Source of the DNA: Thuidium tamariscinum
Taxonomy: Eukaryota > Streptophyta > Bryopsida > Hypnales > Thuidiaceae
NCBI GenBank assembly: GCA_947034885.2
Contig: OX344757.2
Span: 21,260,001-21,324,000 of the forward strand
DNA: 64,000 nt
Direction: 5' to 3'
Within the stretch, counting starts at the first letter, position 1. Each line of letters begins with the position of its first letter. The notes beneath the pieces are model-generated. The model saw only the letters and a program-made list of their open reading frames with translations. It did no database searches and was not told the DNA's origin. The translations under genes and the position numbers were made by a program. Shown piece by piece: positions 34,800 through 47,510 of this stretch.

Positions 34800-35532
34800 G
34801 CCAAACATGCCTAACATTTTTCACAATCAGGAACTCCTAAACATCCAAAGTCTTTTTTAGAATTGAAAATTTGGAAAAAAAACATCTTAAAACAATGTTT
34901 AGAAGAATATTTTGGAATTGATATTCTTTTTAAAGTTTTAAAACTTGAATTTTAGATTCCATTTGTACAATTAGATTTACCAATGCTAAGATAAATAATT
35001 TTGGAATACACTTTGTTGGAATGGATTTAAAATGAAGTTTCCTTAATATGACAATTTTTGAAACTTTTTATGTTCCATAACTATAACCTCACTTTTGCAA
35101 ATTCAATTTTGAATTACAATTAATGAAATTTTGGCCTGATCAACCACTTGAAATACTTCCACATTTTTAAATTTTAGAAAAATATGTACTTTAGAAGCAC
35201 CAAATCCAACCATTGAACAAGACAACAACTTCATACATTATACCCACAAACTAGGATGACTTTCATCCAAACAATATTGAGGAAGAAAAGTAATTTCTAA
35301 TCTATTCATCATTCAAAAATTGAATGTTGAAGCCAAAGCGCTACACGGTTAAGGTAGAACCACCTATACCCAATTGCTCAAGTAATTTTGGAACAAATCG
35401 TGAAGAGTATCATAAGGCAATCAATTTTTTTTTCATTTCTCATGAAGTGCCAAAGTGATGATATTTCATTTTATTGTGGAGCTCCAAATCTCAACATTCA
35501 TCCATATATTGGATAGAAAATATCATATTAGC

Positions 35533-35573
<41 letters not shown>

Positions 35574-36130
35574 CTATTTTAATCCATTATTTGATGATTT
35601 CATCCAATATTTTTAAAAAATTTGAAGTTTATTGGCGATTTCATCCAAAATTTTACATTTTTTTCACTATAGGCTTAGTGTTAAGCCAAAACATTTAGTG
35701 CAATTTTGCACCAAATCACCAAAATAAAAAACCCTAGAGACAATGCAAATTTTTCTTATGTAGAAAGACAAAAAAATAGGGGATTGTAAATTTTTCATAA
35801 ATTTATCCTCCAAATTGAAATTACTACAAATTTTGGAAGCCAAAAAGTGCTCCAAATCCATAGCCAATGTTTAGACTTTTCTAATTATAATCATTCAAGA
35901 TACCACTTTTTTTTATTAATACTTTCAACACAATTTTATAACATTTTGAAACATGTGTCATGAGCTTATTAGTTCCAACCTTAAAAAAGAGGAAAAAACA
36001 CATTTCAAGTTTTAATTGGAAACAGTTGCATCCTACAAGTTGGGTAGAAGATGGCGATTATTGATCAACTCCCATTTCCAATCAATAGGCTATTTTCTTT
36101 CTGTGAAGTTGTCGTGTAGTTCCCGGAACA
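34800..36130. repeat. Long dispersed-repeat region
   Basis: 34900-35330 matches about 2500-2960. 35420-35730 matches 43480-43765 and 52615-52815 (CATTCATCCATATATTGGA..AAAATATCATATTAGCA). 35760-36030 matches about 4600-4950. No protein is encoded, and a TA microsatellite sits inside. Confidence 0.6.
35537..35571. repeat. TA microsatellite
   Basis: About 17 TA units are inserted in the dispersed repeat; the relatives at 43590 and 52730 lack the expansion. Confidence 0.85.
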
Positions 36131-37092
36131 ATTGTGACACATTATGATTGGTTGCAAGGCTCTCATAAATGCAACTAATCCTTGGTTGGTTTTGCAATCA
36201 GTCTATATCACCATTATAGGTCGAAGTGAATCTTCTACTAAAAAATTTCATAGTAATTACAATTTGTGTCATAAAATTCTGAAAAAACATGGCATCCTTC
36301 CAAATTCTATTTCTCTACATGAAAAATAAAATTTGCATTCGTAAAAGCTACACTCTATATATGTGTAATTGCTTTAGTGGTTGGAAATGGGTGAAATACT
36401 CTAATGGCTATGAGTCCTTGAGTCTTTGGTTGGAAATAGGTGGTTCTCACCCTTAATCATTTGTGTGACAGTTTGTTTGGTGATGACTTGATTTCAAGCA
36501 CTTGGGTCATGAAAGTCAAAGAGTTGGTGCATTCAAATTGATGATAATGTCTGCAACTGAAGGGGAGTTGGACATCATGGATCCATCAGTTTGACTTGCG
36601 TGTGCTCTCTTGTACAACAAGAAAAATGAGCTCCTGGCTTTATTATCCTGTTCCCTTTGTTTGACACAAATGAAACAGAATCCCATTGCAAGGGAGAAAA
36701 AATACTGATAACACCAATCAACTGGTTTCATTTGTTTAAAAATAGATTAAAAAAATCAACTGAATTTGGCTAACTTCTTCTTTTTCAAACTATCGTGAAC
36801 AGCCACTACATTCATTCAAGACCCACAACAATATGTTCATGGCAAGTATATGTTAATAACACTGTTTACCATTGAGGCTTGGGTCTCTTTTGGATCGTTG
36901 AAAAGGAAACTTCTATAATGAACAAAATTATCTTCTTAGGCTTGTCAGCGAACCCCAATCCTTGAATTGATCAAGAAGTCTCTTCCATGTATCTAACAAA
37001 GCACAATACCTCTCCAACATGGGAAGACCATGACTTGACTAATAATACAATGGCATTATTTATAAAACTCTTTTTAGTTTGTATCATAGGTA
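36131..37092. other. Intergenic DNA, no gene found
   Basis: This is moderately AT-rich. It contains TTTGACACAAATGAAA (near 36660) and CAACTGGTT (near 36718), matching text around 3606 and 3748 that flanks the hairpin at 3665, so it is probably another copy of that host sequence without the hairpin. Confidence 0.45.
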
Positions 37093-37103
37093 TTAATTCC
37101 TAA

Positions 37104-37582
37104 GAGCATCCCCGCGCCAAGACGGCCAATGGCACAAACTGGACATTTGGTTGGGCCTGGCCGAGTTTATTGTCCCACGGTAAGCAAATTAAGGATCAAC
37201 AAATGGTGAGCTATAGCCAAATTTCCCAAGCAAATAGTGGAATGGAATGTGCCCGTCTTAGCTTGGTATGTGCTTTCATGTGGCTTCTGAGGTACAATTG
37301 ATGCAAGGGAGAGCTTTCTCATTATGATAACAAGCTAAAGGACCCATTCACCTCATCTAAGGTATAATTGATGCATGGGAGAGCTTTCTCATTACAACAA
37401 CAAGCTAAAGGACCCATTCACCTCATCCTTACGTCATATTTCTCCTAGAAGGCCATGTTGGTGCTCCCTCCCGTCCAATTTAGTGAGTTGAGCCGTGAAG
37501 CAACTTGCCTCCGCACTGGTTAGCTATCTCCTTTCTCATACCTTAGCTAAATCATTTTCCCATCTTAGACGTGGGGATGCTC
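37104..37582. mobile_element. Harbinger-like MITE inside a TTAA element
   Basis: The left end is GAGCATCCCCGCG, the right end CGTGGGGATGCTC, and TAA flanks it at 37101-37103 and 37583-37585. The insertion hit the TAA within the CCCTAAAGG terminus of the older element. The interior contains a 70-bp tandem duplication (37290-37429), with units starting AGGTACAATTGATGCA and AGGTATAATTGATGCA. Confidence 0.88.
37290..37429. repeat. 70-bp tandem duplication within the MITE
   Basis: The two units, at 37290-37359 and 37360-37429, share GGGAGAGCTTTCTCATTA and CAAGCTAAAGGACCCATTCA, with a handful of differences. Confidence 0.88.
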
Positions 37583-38930
37583 TAAAGAACCAAACTGTGT
37601 TTTTTTTGCAAAATAGCAATTTTGGGCAACTCATTATGAATGGAGTTTTGTTTTCTTTTCTTTTAATTTTTCACACAACATATGTCCAAAGAATAGCTTT
37701 AAGGCCCAATAATTTTCATAACTTTTGACTACATGATTAAAAAGTTATTCCATGATATGTGACTTTCTTGATCTTTGGGCAACCTGGGCTGCGGGGCTGA
37801 TAAAAATACTTCTTTAAAAAATACTTTTTGAAAAAATAAAAAATTGAAATTAGTTTATTAACTTTATATCTTTGTGGAAAGCTTTTAATCATTCCATTTT
37901 GATTAATTAGATGGAAGATTACAAGGAGTTTTAGTTTAGGGTAGTTTGGAGGTGGTAATAGAATCTCTACTTTACAAAAATGTTTGAAATCCTTTATTTA
38001 ATTCTATTTTGAAATTTTTGAAAAAAAATTAAAACATTGGGTGAATGTTGTGTACAATATTACAACCATTGGGATTGGCATTTTTCATTTCTATACATAA
38101 ATTGTTTACAATTTAGTACTTTGAATCATTTTCTATTTTTTTTCTACTTACTATTTTTTTCCTATGTGTTGAAAATTTCCAAATGATTTGAATTTTCCAA
38201 CTTCCATTGAAGAATGAATTCAAAGGGTAACCACCATTTGAACATTTTTTCATACAAATGTGACCTTGTGAAGTGTAGCTGCCAGAATTTTGGAAGAATA
38301 AAAAAAAGATTTTTGTCAATTCAAATGTTAATATATTGCAATTTATACAATGGAAATTTCTAGAATTTTTTCCACATCTTTTCAAACCACCTTAGTACAA
38401 GATCTTTCAATTGCATACATCAAAAAATGTTTTTTTTTCTAAAATTTTGCACTTATAATAGAAATTGCATATTTGGAGCGTTTTTGGTGAAATCATAGTC
38501 AAAAAATCTTTAGTGACTATAGGAAGGTTTAATTTAGGGTAGTGCAAGGGAAACATAATACTAAATTCCATTAGACCCCAGTTTGGGTGCTTTAATTTGG
38601 AAACTTCACCCTATGTGGTTCTCTAACTACAGCTTCTTGTTTCTCATTTTACACACTTTAAAATAATTTTTACCTATAATATTGTGTGTATGATCAAATT
38701 GTAGTCTTCTTCTAAAATGTGGACTCTTTTCTATCATAATTACATTATTTTTCATATCAAAAATTAAATGTGTTTAGAAACAATTGGAAGAAAAATTGTA
38801 AACAATTTTGTTGATTGTAGATATCACTATAATTGTTATTTTAACACAATTGACTAGTAGAAAGTTGGTTTTAAAGTTCTAATGAAAATACCAAAGTTTG
38901 GTGCCAAAGGCCAATATAGGCACTAAGTTC

Positions 38931-39181
38931 TATACGAAATAGTGAAATTACAGTTGCCTAAATAATTGTATTGCTTTTCTCCAAGAAAATTGTTTTTCAA
39001 ACCATCAAAGTCAACAAATATTTCTACAAATACTTCCATTTGTACACATAGAGGTTCATGAATTCCTATCACGATGATATCTAATTAAACACTTGTACAT
39101 TCATGTATAAGCATTTATATTTATATAGTGTTAAATGTAGAAAAATTAGTGCAGGACAATTGAATTTCACTATTTCATATA
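38931..39181. mobile_element. 251-bp inverted-repeat element
   Basis: TATACGAAATAGTGAAATT at the left is inverted at the right as AATTTCACTATTTCATATA, with two mismatches. The core AAATAGTGAAATT is shared with the ends of the larger unit at 50511-51207. It has no coding capacity. Confidence 0.6.
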
Positions 39182-39267
39182 GTGTTGTCACTAGTTCTTC
39201 AAGACCAACATTCTATTAGTGAATATGTTCATTACATTCAATAGGTTTGTTGTAAATAACAAATCTA

Positions 39268-39271
<4 letters not shown>

Positions 39272-39334
<63 letters not shown>

Positions 39335-39376
39335 TATTTTATTTTATTTATTTATTTATTTATTTATTTATTTTTT
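39272..39376. repeat. Compound TA and TTTA microsatellite
   Basis: A TA run of about 30 units is followed by TTTTA and TTTA repeats to about 39376. The 63-codon frame across it is a repeat artefact. Confidence 0.9.
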
Positions 39377-41375
39377 AATTTCAAAAATTTCAAAAATAAA
39401 TCTACTATAGTACAATCTTTTTTATAAATAGATCTAAAATTATGGAAAAATAATGTTCACGACATTTGATGTGCATTGAAGCCTTTTTGAATCAATTTGC
39501 ATTGTAGGTAATTTTTAGGTAATCATTTGATATCAATGTAATCTAGATTTGACTCTTGACGAAGAAAATAGATGTTGGCTTTACAAAAGTAAATGAATGG
39601 TTTATCAAACATAGTTCTTCTACCAAAGTTCCACTTTATACAAATAGATAGCAAATGTTCCCTTTCATGCATTCTCTTAGAAATAGATTTTACAATTCGG
39701 AGGTTGAAAAACATTTTACATTGTTGGCATGACTTTCTTTACTTTTTAAATATTTGGATCTTTGGGATATGAATTTCCATTTTATTCATTTCAAACAATT
39801 GATATAGAGTTTAAGGTTTTGAAACAAAATTAATGGTTGGAATTTCAAAAGAATTCATAGATTGTAGAGTAGAACCTCCCTAAAGTCTCACTCTATAAAC
39901 AAATCAAACCTCTTGAAGGTAATGTTGTCAAACCGGTCTTAGAGTGGATGACATTACAAACATTATGACTATAGATGAATGATCTTCTATAAGTAAATAA
40001 ATTTCTTTAAAGTAAAACAATCTTTGACCACTTACATTTGCAAATTGGATATCTTGTGCAATGTCTTGATTATTGCCTATATTTTTGAATGAAATAATTT
40101 GTTGAATTGAATGAAATGTAAATGGAATTAGAATAATCTAATAAGAATTCAAAAATGATATAAATTTTGAAACCAAATATATAATAAAACCATTTGTAGG
40201 TGGATGTCATTTTTATCCTAAAGAAGTTCCAAATCAATGACCTACCATCACAATCCTATTTCATGAATGTTTTAAAAAGCACTAGTTGAACATACTAAAA
40301 GCAAATTTTTATTGGCTTAAATTACAACTTATTGTGACAAATAATTATTTGCAAGTAAGTCCACCAAATCAATATTTATAGAACTACATGCTTATTGATC
40401 CTAAACCATACATAAATGAATGTGAACTTGAAGTAATTCTTTGACATTAGCATCCAATTACTTGGCCAAAGTACGTGACTTATACACTCTATGAAAGTAG
40501 GTGTGAGACTGGCCTATATATGAAGGAATTGGTCAATGACAACATTATGATGGCTGATTCAAATGTAATCTTGTTAGACTAGTCCTAGACCTATTGCTTT
40601 ATATCTTCATTAGTTGCAAGAAGACTTGCAACTTTCTCAAGAATAAACAAAATTCAATTATGGAATATAGTTGAACATACTTCATCCATCTCATGGATAG
40701 TACAATAGCTTTCAAAGATGAATTGGAAATATTTAACATCCAATTTCTAGATTCAACCACTAGTCCCATCATTGTTAAAATGACTTCTCTCTACAACTTG
40801 GTATTTTTTTAATAGCAAAAAATCACCAAATTCACCCACCATCCACGTACTTCAATTTTACTATAGGAATTTGAGTGAAAATTGTATTTCTTCACCTAAT
40901 TTCACTATCAACTAATTGTATTTAGCCATCTAGCCCCATGCAAAAAGATAATATTGCCACTAAATTTGATAAGCACAAGTTTATAATTGCCTATATTACT
41001 TTCATTATGGCCATACATTCTAAAATATCATTTGATCACATTTAGTAGGTTAATTTTTGAAATTTAGGAGATTAATTTTTCGAACCTCTCTAAAGTATAC
41101 ATCTTTTACAAAGATGGATATGATGCTATTTTTGCTTTTTCATCAAAATCTATGTGTAGCCGAAATTCACTAATGTCATTCGTTTAGCAAAATTGTTTTC
41201 TCCCTACAATGAACAGAAGTAGCCACTTCATCCAATGTTCATCGAAAATTATCGCCAATACTTAGAAAAAGTTAAATCACTTAAAAAAAACATTGCTCTC
41301 TACCACATTGACTAATGATTGTAATAAGAAAATAATAAATTTAAGCATTCAATTATTTTTATTGTTTTTGATTAA

Positions 41376-41759
41376 AGGAGAAACACCCAAAACCATCCTT
41401 GTACTTTGCAATGGACCTTAGACTCATCCAAAACTGTCCCTAGACTACAATTAATATGTTTGTCATACGCTTGATTCTAATTCAATGACACATATTAAGG
41501 ACACACACCAAAATGTAACTGGCTCAATACTGATTTCAACAACATTTAGATTTGAGGGCATCTATTGAACAATTCCAATGGTCTAGGGAGCCAATACTTT
41601 CAAAAATCATAGAAATTACATACATCATTTGATAAATGTAATGTTTTTTAAAAAATATTCATGATTTTCACTCACTAGTACTAGAAAATTATTATTTTTA
41701 GTAAAATTTGCCTCCAACTATGCTGAATTCCTTATTTGAACGGTTTTGGGTGTTTCCAC
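41376..41759 (-). mobile_element. Inverted-repeat element, AAACACCCAAAAC family, copy 2
   Basis: The left end GGAGAAACACCCAAAACC is inverted at the right as GGTTTTGGGTGTTTCCAC. The interior is a reverse-orientation relative of 7793-8143, for example AATTCCAATGGTCTAGGGAG against CTCCCTAGACCATTAGAATT. No target duplication was established. Confidence 0.7.
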
Positions 41760-42780
41760 TGCATAAGAGACAAACGGGGAAAAAAAATTCCCCTATCGAT
41801 AAAGTACCAGCGAGAAAGTAAAGAATTAAACAAGGAAAAATCAGGTTCCTTACCAACGAACACGAAGGATACAACTGTCAAACCCCGCAATCCAAGCCAC
41901 AATTTCAATCCTCGTCATTTTCTCTTTTCTTTTTCTTTTCCTTCTTTTCTTTTTCTTTTTCCCCCTTTTTCAGTTTCCTTTTCCCTTTTTGTGGGATCCT
42001 TTTTCATTCCTTGTGGAGCGTATCGTCGAAGATTGATATCCGGCCTGGCTGAGGCGGTTGACTTTTCAACGCTCTCGGAAGCTATTGAGAACCGGCTGTG
42101 ATTGCTTCTCACGGTTTTAGGACCTACTGTTTTCTGTTTTTTGTTTTGTTATTTGGGCCTACAGTTACAGTTTGGCAGTTTTCGTCTCAAAATCAGCCCA
42201 ACTGTGGGGACTCTAATTCCAGTTGCACCATCATTAGACCAACGAAACTCTTATAATGGGTTCATATACCTCACAAAAATTAATAAATTAAAAATTAAAT
42301 CTATAATGGGCACCCTCTATTCTTGGTGTAGTGTACTGTAACGTATGTGGGGATTTATAAAAAGCTCCTGCATCTCAATCGGCTCTATTGAAAAATTGAC
42401 ATCTGACATAGCCGTAATAATCTCTACTGTATAATACAATAGCATGGAGGGATAATAAGTATACATAATTTGTAATTCAGCTTGGATTGACATGGCAGAT
42501 TCTGCCTTTTAAATAGTGTGTATATATTTTTTTATTTTTCAAACAAATGGACGATTTATTCCACAGCTACAGCTAGAGCTTCCTAACGGAATACAGATTT
42601 GTAGACAATGTCAATTTAACCCTCAGCAGAATGGATGAAAATTATTGAACCCTATACTATAGGTAGGAGGGTGGAAGAGGAAAAGTCCCAAATTGCCAAT
42701 TTCTGATGCATTACAGTTAACCCCTCATTGTCTAAAGTCCAAACATGCCTAAAAGCATCCTTGCTTTTCAAGCCTTATAA
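41760..42780. other. Intergenic DNA with a pyrimidine tract
   Basis: A C/T-rich tract (41920-42000) creates the apparent frame 41736-42101, a translation rich in Phe, Ser and Pro that I reject as a gene. Nothing else was recognised. Confidence 0.45.
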
Positions 42781-43196
42781 AAGCATCCCTATGCCTAGCA
42801 CGGGAAAGAGGTACAACCACTGTTTGCTTAATATGAGGATTTTAGGCAGCTAGCTAGTGGAGTGGTTGTATGGCCCACGGCTACACAACTAAGACTACAC
42901 GCCAAGAGGGTTTTGCACAACAATCAAGAATTTGAGTGCCTCATGTCTTATAATTGGAAGCGGTGCAACCATTAAATCTCGAAACAGTCTCAAACTACAA
43001 GTTTCATACCTTGAAGACTATACCATCTACCATTTTGTGCTACTACCAAGCTCTTCCATTTGGTTGTCTGCTCATCATTTTTGGCCATGTTCGGTACTAT
43101 CTTGGCCTTGTTGTGCCTATTGTGGGGCAAGCATTGTAGTCAAGCACATCCATTTTCCAAGTGTGCATCATTGCCTAAGTGCCCATGGGGATGCTC
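42781..43196. mobile_element. Harbinger-like MITE, 416 bp
   Basis: The left end, AAGCATCCCTATGCC, carries G-to-A at its first base; the right end is CATGGGGATGCTC. TAA flanks it at 42778-42780 and 43197-43199. Two overlapping short frames inside lack any support as genes. Confidence 0.78.
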
Positions 43197-43479
43197 TAAG
43201 TCTACATGTCAATAAAGTATGAAAATCTCAACTATACAATCTTGTAGTGTGCATGTTGTTGATGATGTGAATCAAATTTGGAGTCATTTGGTTGTATAGA
43301 TTGGAAGATAATAATGTTTTAGTGTTGGAAAAAGATGCTTAAATTTTCCTAAAAATACACTTGGAGGTGAAATTTGATTTCTAAACCCATTCAAATGAAA
43401 AAACTTTAATTTAGAAAGTGTTTTGAAATCAACATACAAACACTTTGGTAAAAAAAATCATTCAATTCACTCATAGTAG

Positions 43480-44660
43480 GGTGTTTTTTTTTCATTTCTT
43501 GTGAAGTGTCAAAGTGTCAATATTTCAATTTACTGTGGAGCTCTAAATCTCAACATTCATCCATATATTGGACATAAAATATCATATTAGCACATAATAG
43601 ATATCTATCATTCTATTTTCATCCATTATTTGGCAATTTCATCCACTATTTAAATTTTTTTGAAGTTTATTAGTGATTTCATCCAAAATTTTACTATTTT
43701 TTTCCTGTAGGCTTAGTACCACGCCAAAAAATTTGGTGTAATTCTGCACCAAATCACTAGAAAAAACCAACTTGACTCATAGTATTTGCAAAATGACTTT
43801 GAAATGGCAAAAAATGGCAAAAAAGGGTGCACAAAACACAGCTATGACTAAACCTCCTTCTACTAAAATGCTTCTTAGTCACTCATAACTTCTTGGATTG
43901 ATGTGAAATTTTAGCCACATAAACAAGACTAGAATGTGCAACTTTTTCTAAAAAAATTTATTAGAAATGGACACCCTATGAAGAAGAAACAAGCCGCCAA
44001 AGTTCATTCTAATCCAAAAAAATCAAGTTTTTGAACTTTGAATTGATCTCAAACATTCAAAATGACTTGAATTGCCATGAAAATTTGACCACAATAACAA
44101 GGCTTTTAGATGAAGATAACGCAACAAATTTTATTGAAAACAAACATTGGATGAAGGAGATACAAGCCCCCAAAGTTGTAGCCATCAATTGCAATTTGGT
44201 GAAAAACATTCAAAATATCATGATTCTTGATCTAGGGCCCTGATTGCTTGCAAAATAAATTGTTTTCTAATTAATAGGGTACATGTTCATGCCTTGTATC
44301 AAAATTTTGTGAACATCCAATTCAAATTGACCTTGTTGGAATGACCATTCTAATTTTCAATTGTCTATTCAACAAACAATTGTTTTTTTTTGCTACAACT
44401 ACTTTAAAAGTAAATGAGAAGAAGTTTAAGTAGGACCTTACTCAAAAGTTGAGGAAGTGCTACAACTCCTACAAATATACAATGTCTTGAAGCATAGTTA
44501 TTTATTGCAAGATTAGTGTTGGTTTGAAACTTGCACCTTACTACATCTCTTACATTATAATAAACTTTCCCTTCCACACTTTCCAAAACAAAATGATGGC
44601 AAACAAAGTTATACAACAAGAAGAAGATACATTTAAATTTTGACTTTAATACCATTTAAT
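43480..44660. repeat. Dispersed repeats, no gene
   Basis: 43480-43765 is a copy of the 35420-35730 repeat. The following part to about 44250 has text of the type found in the TTAA family (TAACTTCTTGGATTGATGTG..), possibly a decayed relative. No exon was recognised. Confidence 0.45.
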
Positions 44661-45031
44661 TTCACAACAAGATGGATTGCGCTTATATTTTACATTGCCC
44701 AAAACATATATTAGTTCTTACTCTAACCTAAGTCTTACATGGGACCTATAGGATTTAGATTGGTTACTTGTTTTCTTTCATTATGGGATTTTGTACAATC
44801 TTTAATTGAAGGTTGGCAATCTCTCATATGCATTCAATGTTCATGTACAAAAATATGTGTTCAAAATACAATTAAATACAAACTTATTTGTAGATGATAA
44901 TCTCAAAATCAAGGAGTATTATTTATATTGGGACCAAACCTTGTGACAAATAGTGAGCACGTGATAGTGAGCATATGTCTCAAATGCCATCCATCATTAG
45001 TAGAAAAAGAATTTTAAAGCATGAAGATATA
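44661..45031. other. AT-rich spacer
   Basis: Nothing recognisable was found on either strand before the Mutator-like element. Confidence 0.45.
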
Positions 45032-45040
45032 GTATTAGAG

Positions 45041-45286
45041 GCAAGACATTAAATCGGTCCCACGAAGCGGCTCCAGCGGGGCAAATCTCATTTTATTAGG
45101 GGTTGATAGAGGTTTGGGGTTTATGTTTTTGTTGGGTTTTGTGGTTTTGTTTATCCTTCTCAAAACGAATTTGTGGTCTTTGATGTCAAATATGGATTCA
45201 AAATTTGAAAAGAAAAATTTATGCAAAAAATAAGAAATTTCAGCATTTACCCCTGTGGACATCGTGGGACCGATTTAACGTCACGC
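45041..45286 (+). mobile_element. Mutator-like MITE, 246 bp
   Basis: The left end GCAAGACATTAAATCGGTCC and the inverted right end GGACCGATTTAACGTCACGC match in an uninterrupted 17-bp core starting TTAAATCGG. GTATTAGAG (45032-45040) and ATATTAGAG (45287-45295) flank it, 8 of 9 identical. The interior CAAATCTCATTTTATTAGGG identifies it as a relative of 7220, 7349 and 51978. Confidence 0.85.
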
Positions 45287-45499
45287 ATATTAGAGTTTGA
45301 TGCCAATAGTTCATATGAACACCAAGCTTGTGCCTACATGAACTTTTGGCATCCAACTTTGGAACTTGTGCTCCAATAAATACTTTTGTATTAGTACACC
45401 TTCTAAAGCAAACATAATTGTACATTGTTAGAGAATATACCAGACATAAACCCTCACTTTATTTGTAATGAATATGGGACAAAAACTAAACATCACTTT

Positions 45500-46660
45500 T
45501 CTTTACATTTGCTGAGTCGTTAGAAAACAAATAGCTACACTAGTACACTACACTACACTCCACTACAATAGGAGAGGCTGTGTCCCTCAAGGTAGATACT
45601 CAACCTTTCTCAGGGTAGTCACACTTTCTTACGGCAGCATTCCATTGATGCGAAGTCTCCTCCCCTTCGATCCTCCCCTTCGATTCAGAACCAATAAAAA
45701 ACAAAAAACAGTTAGCATCGCACAGCACTGAAGTGAATTTCTTTTTCTTCTAAAAGCAACGGTGCGGTACTTTTTCCTTGCAATGGACGGAATTTGTCCT
45801 TGTGTTTCAAAAAAAAAAAAAGCAACGGTGCGTAAGCTTATTGAAAGCAGAAGTTTACACTTGTCTGGTTCCCCAACCCACTACACTACACACTCCCTCG
45901 TGTGATGACAGCCGAAGATGCCCTTCGTCTACGAAACGTTTATAATAAGCAACGAAAAATCACACCAAATAGCGGTTTCGTCACGGCAGTGATGCCCGGA
46001 GACCAGGGAAAATAATTTCACGCGACTTGAATAATGCCCGTTTCTTAAAACTCAAATCGCGCAAAATAGCAAACCAGGCTTTACCCAGCCAGGTTTCCCT
46101 GTTTTGTCCATTAAAACCATTATGAGTTGCGTTTGCGTGCCGGAAGGATGGCACTTCCGTCCGTCCGTCCGTTTGGGTTTGTGTTAAAAAAAATCCTGCT
46201 TGGGGGCTAAATAAAGGAGCGGTTGAGATGACAGGAATGTCGCCACCGGAGGCGCAGGCGCAGGAACGGGCTCGCAAATAGCAACCCCTGCTTCCATTTA
46301 AAATCCTTTCCTTAAGCTTTTGGGACATTGTTCATTTCCTCCGGTGTCGTCTAGTGCGAGACCTTGACACGATGAAGATTCGCTCCCTGCAACCAGGTCG
46401 TTCGTCTACTTGTCGATCCCCCAATTTTCTTCCCACTTTCTAATATAATAATTTCTTGTCAATTTCTTTTGGGTATTGATTCCAATTGGGGTCCACCGTG
46501 CTCCAACTAATTCCAACTGCTCTGGGAATCCGTCATCACCTCGGTCGTCGGTTGCTCCAACTTCCAGTGCAAGTTGCGGTGTCCGTCACTTCCACCCACC
46601 TGCATAGAAATCATAGAATCGCTGCATCCAGCACTGTACATATAACAACTTAGCTGACGA
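45500..46660. other. GC-richer island without an assigned gene
   Basis: Composition rises here, and CpG sites are frequent around 45880-46640. The longest frame (45981-46328, minus, 115 codons) has no motif I recognise. The island could be a gene relic, a promoter or a non-coding transcript unit; the sequence does not tell. Confidence 0.35.
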
Positions 46661-47433
46661 TGCTCTTAAATTTGAAGAGGAAGGGAGCAGGAGGGTGCTG
46701 ATTGTCTCGTGGTGTGAAACTCCCTCGTAATAACTTGCCTGTGAAGTTCGTCGGATTGCTGTGGATCACGACAGTACTGTAGGCCTGCAGAATTCATGTT
46801 ATTCTGCCAAAGAATGTTGTGTGGGTTGGGTTGGGAAGAGTTTGGAGTTTTGTGATCCGTCACAGTTCTTTTGGATGTATGCTCTGCAAGGGGGGGGGGG
46901 GAGTCTCGGAACGGAACTCCCCGATTGGGACCATTCTTTCCAAATACTGGATCACCTCGCTCTTACTAGATGTCACCTACCTTGTTTTCTGGCAGTTCGA
47001 GACCAGGCTCTGAGACCAGACTAATTGCTAGGTCTTCCATAACTTCTAATAATACTCGTAACTGTAGGTTTATTTCTGCAAACCTGATACTCTTGGTTGG
47101 TTCGATCAACAGCAGATTAATTTGGAGGCAAATGCGGCAGCCAGGATCCCTCAAACCAACAGGGTGAAAATGTGAAATCGAAGTATTATTGTTGAAATTA
47201 TACATATATACTATCATACTTCTTACGGAGTATAAATTATTCTTTTGAGGAAATGATGGTGTCAATTACAAAGGAAATTAAAGAAATTAAGAGAAGAACC
47301 TAACGTGCTTTCATCCTTGTTCATCCGGCTTTGTCTTATTACATTTTACAGTTAACTCCAGTGACTGTTCATGTGTTTGCTGTACTCTACTGTACATACT
47401 GCAACCCGAAGTTGAAGTGCTGCTCAAAGTTTT
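46661..47433. other. Intergenic DNA
   Basis: A run of 12 G lies at 46890-46901. Overlapping frames on both strands are short and unrecognised. No exon or RNA is seen. Confidence 0.4.
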
Positions 47434-47510
47434 TGCGGTGTACGAAATTCCTCTATGCGGTGTACGAAACTTCGGAATGCGGTGTACAGAACTTCGGAAT
47501 GAGGTGCACG
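47434..47510 (+). repeat. 22-bp tandem repeat, ~3.5 units
   Basis: TGCGGTGTACGAAA-like units start at 47434, 47456, 47478 and 47500. Units 2 and 3 share ACTTCGGAA. The 22-bp period is not a multiple of three, so the frame through it is not a protein repeat. Confidence 0.85.

Larger units (their letters stand above)
37093..38520 (+). mobile_element. piggyBac-like TTAA element, copy 3, interrupted
   Basis: The left end, TTAATTCCTAA (37093-37103), and its continuation, TAAAGAACCAAACTGTG (from 37583), are separated by a Harbinger-like MITE. Rejoined in order, they correspond to the family's left terminus. The right end near 38505-38520 (CTTTAGTGACTA) is decayed. Without the insertion the length is about 946 bp, as for the other copies. 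Confidence 0.7.
38521..41375. other. AT-rich intergenic DNA with a few repeats
   Basis: No gene was recognised. Text near 38570-38640 (CCCCAGTTTGGGTGCT) resembles about 50755-50780. The delimited inverted repeat at 38931 and the microsatellite at 39272 are listed separately. Confidence 0.5.

Noticed and set aside
35345..35375. Possible excision scar of the TA-flanked MITE (AAGGTAGAACCACCT)
   Set aside because: It looks like two fused element ends, but no interior or occupied counterpart was found and it is short enough for chance.
41736..42101. 121-codon frame
   Set aside because: Its second half translates a pyrimidine tract and its first half an element end; it has no motif or splice support.
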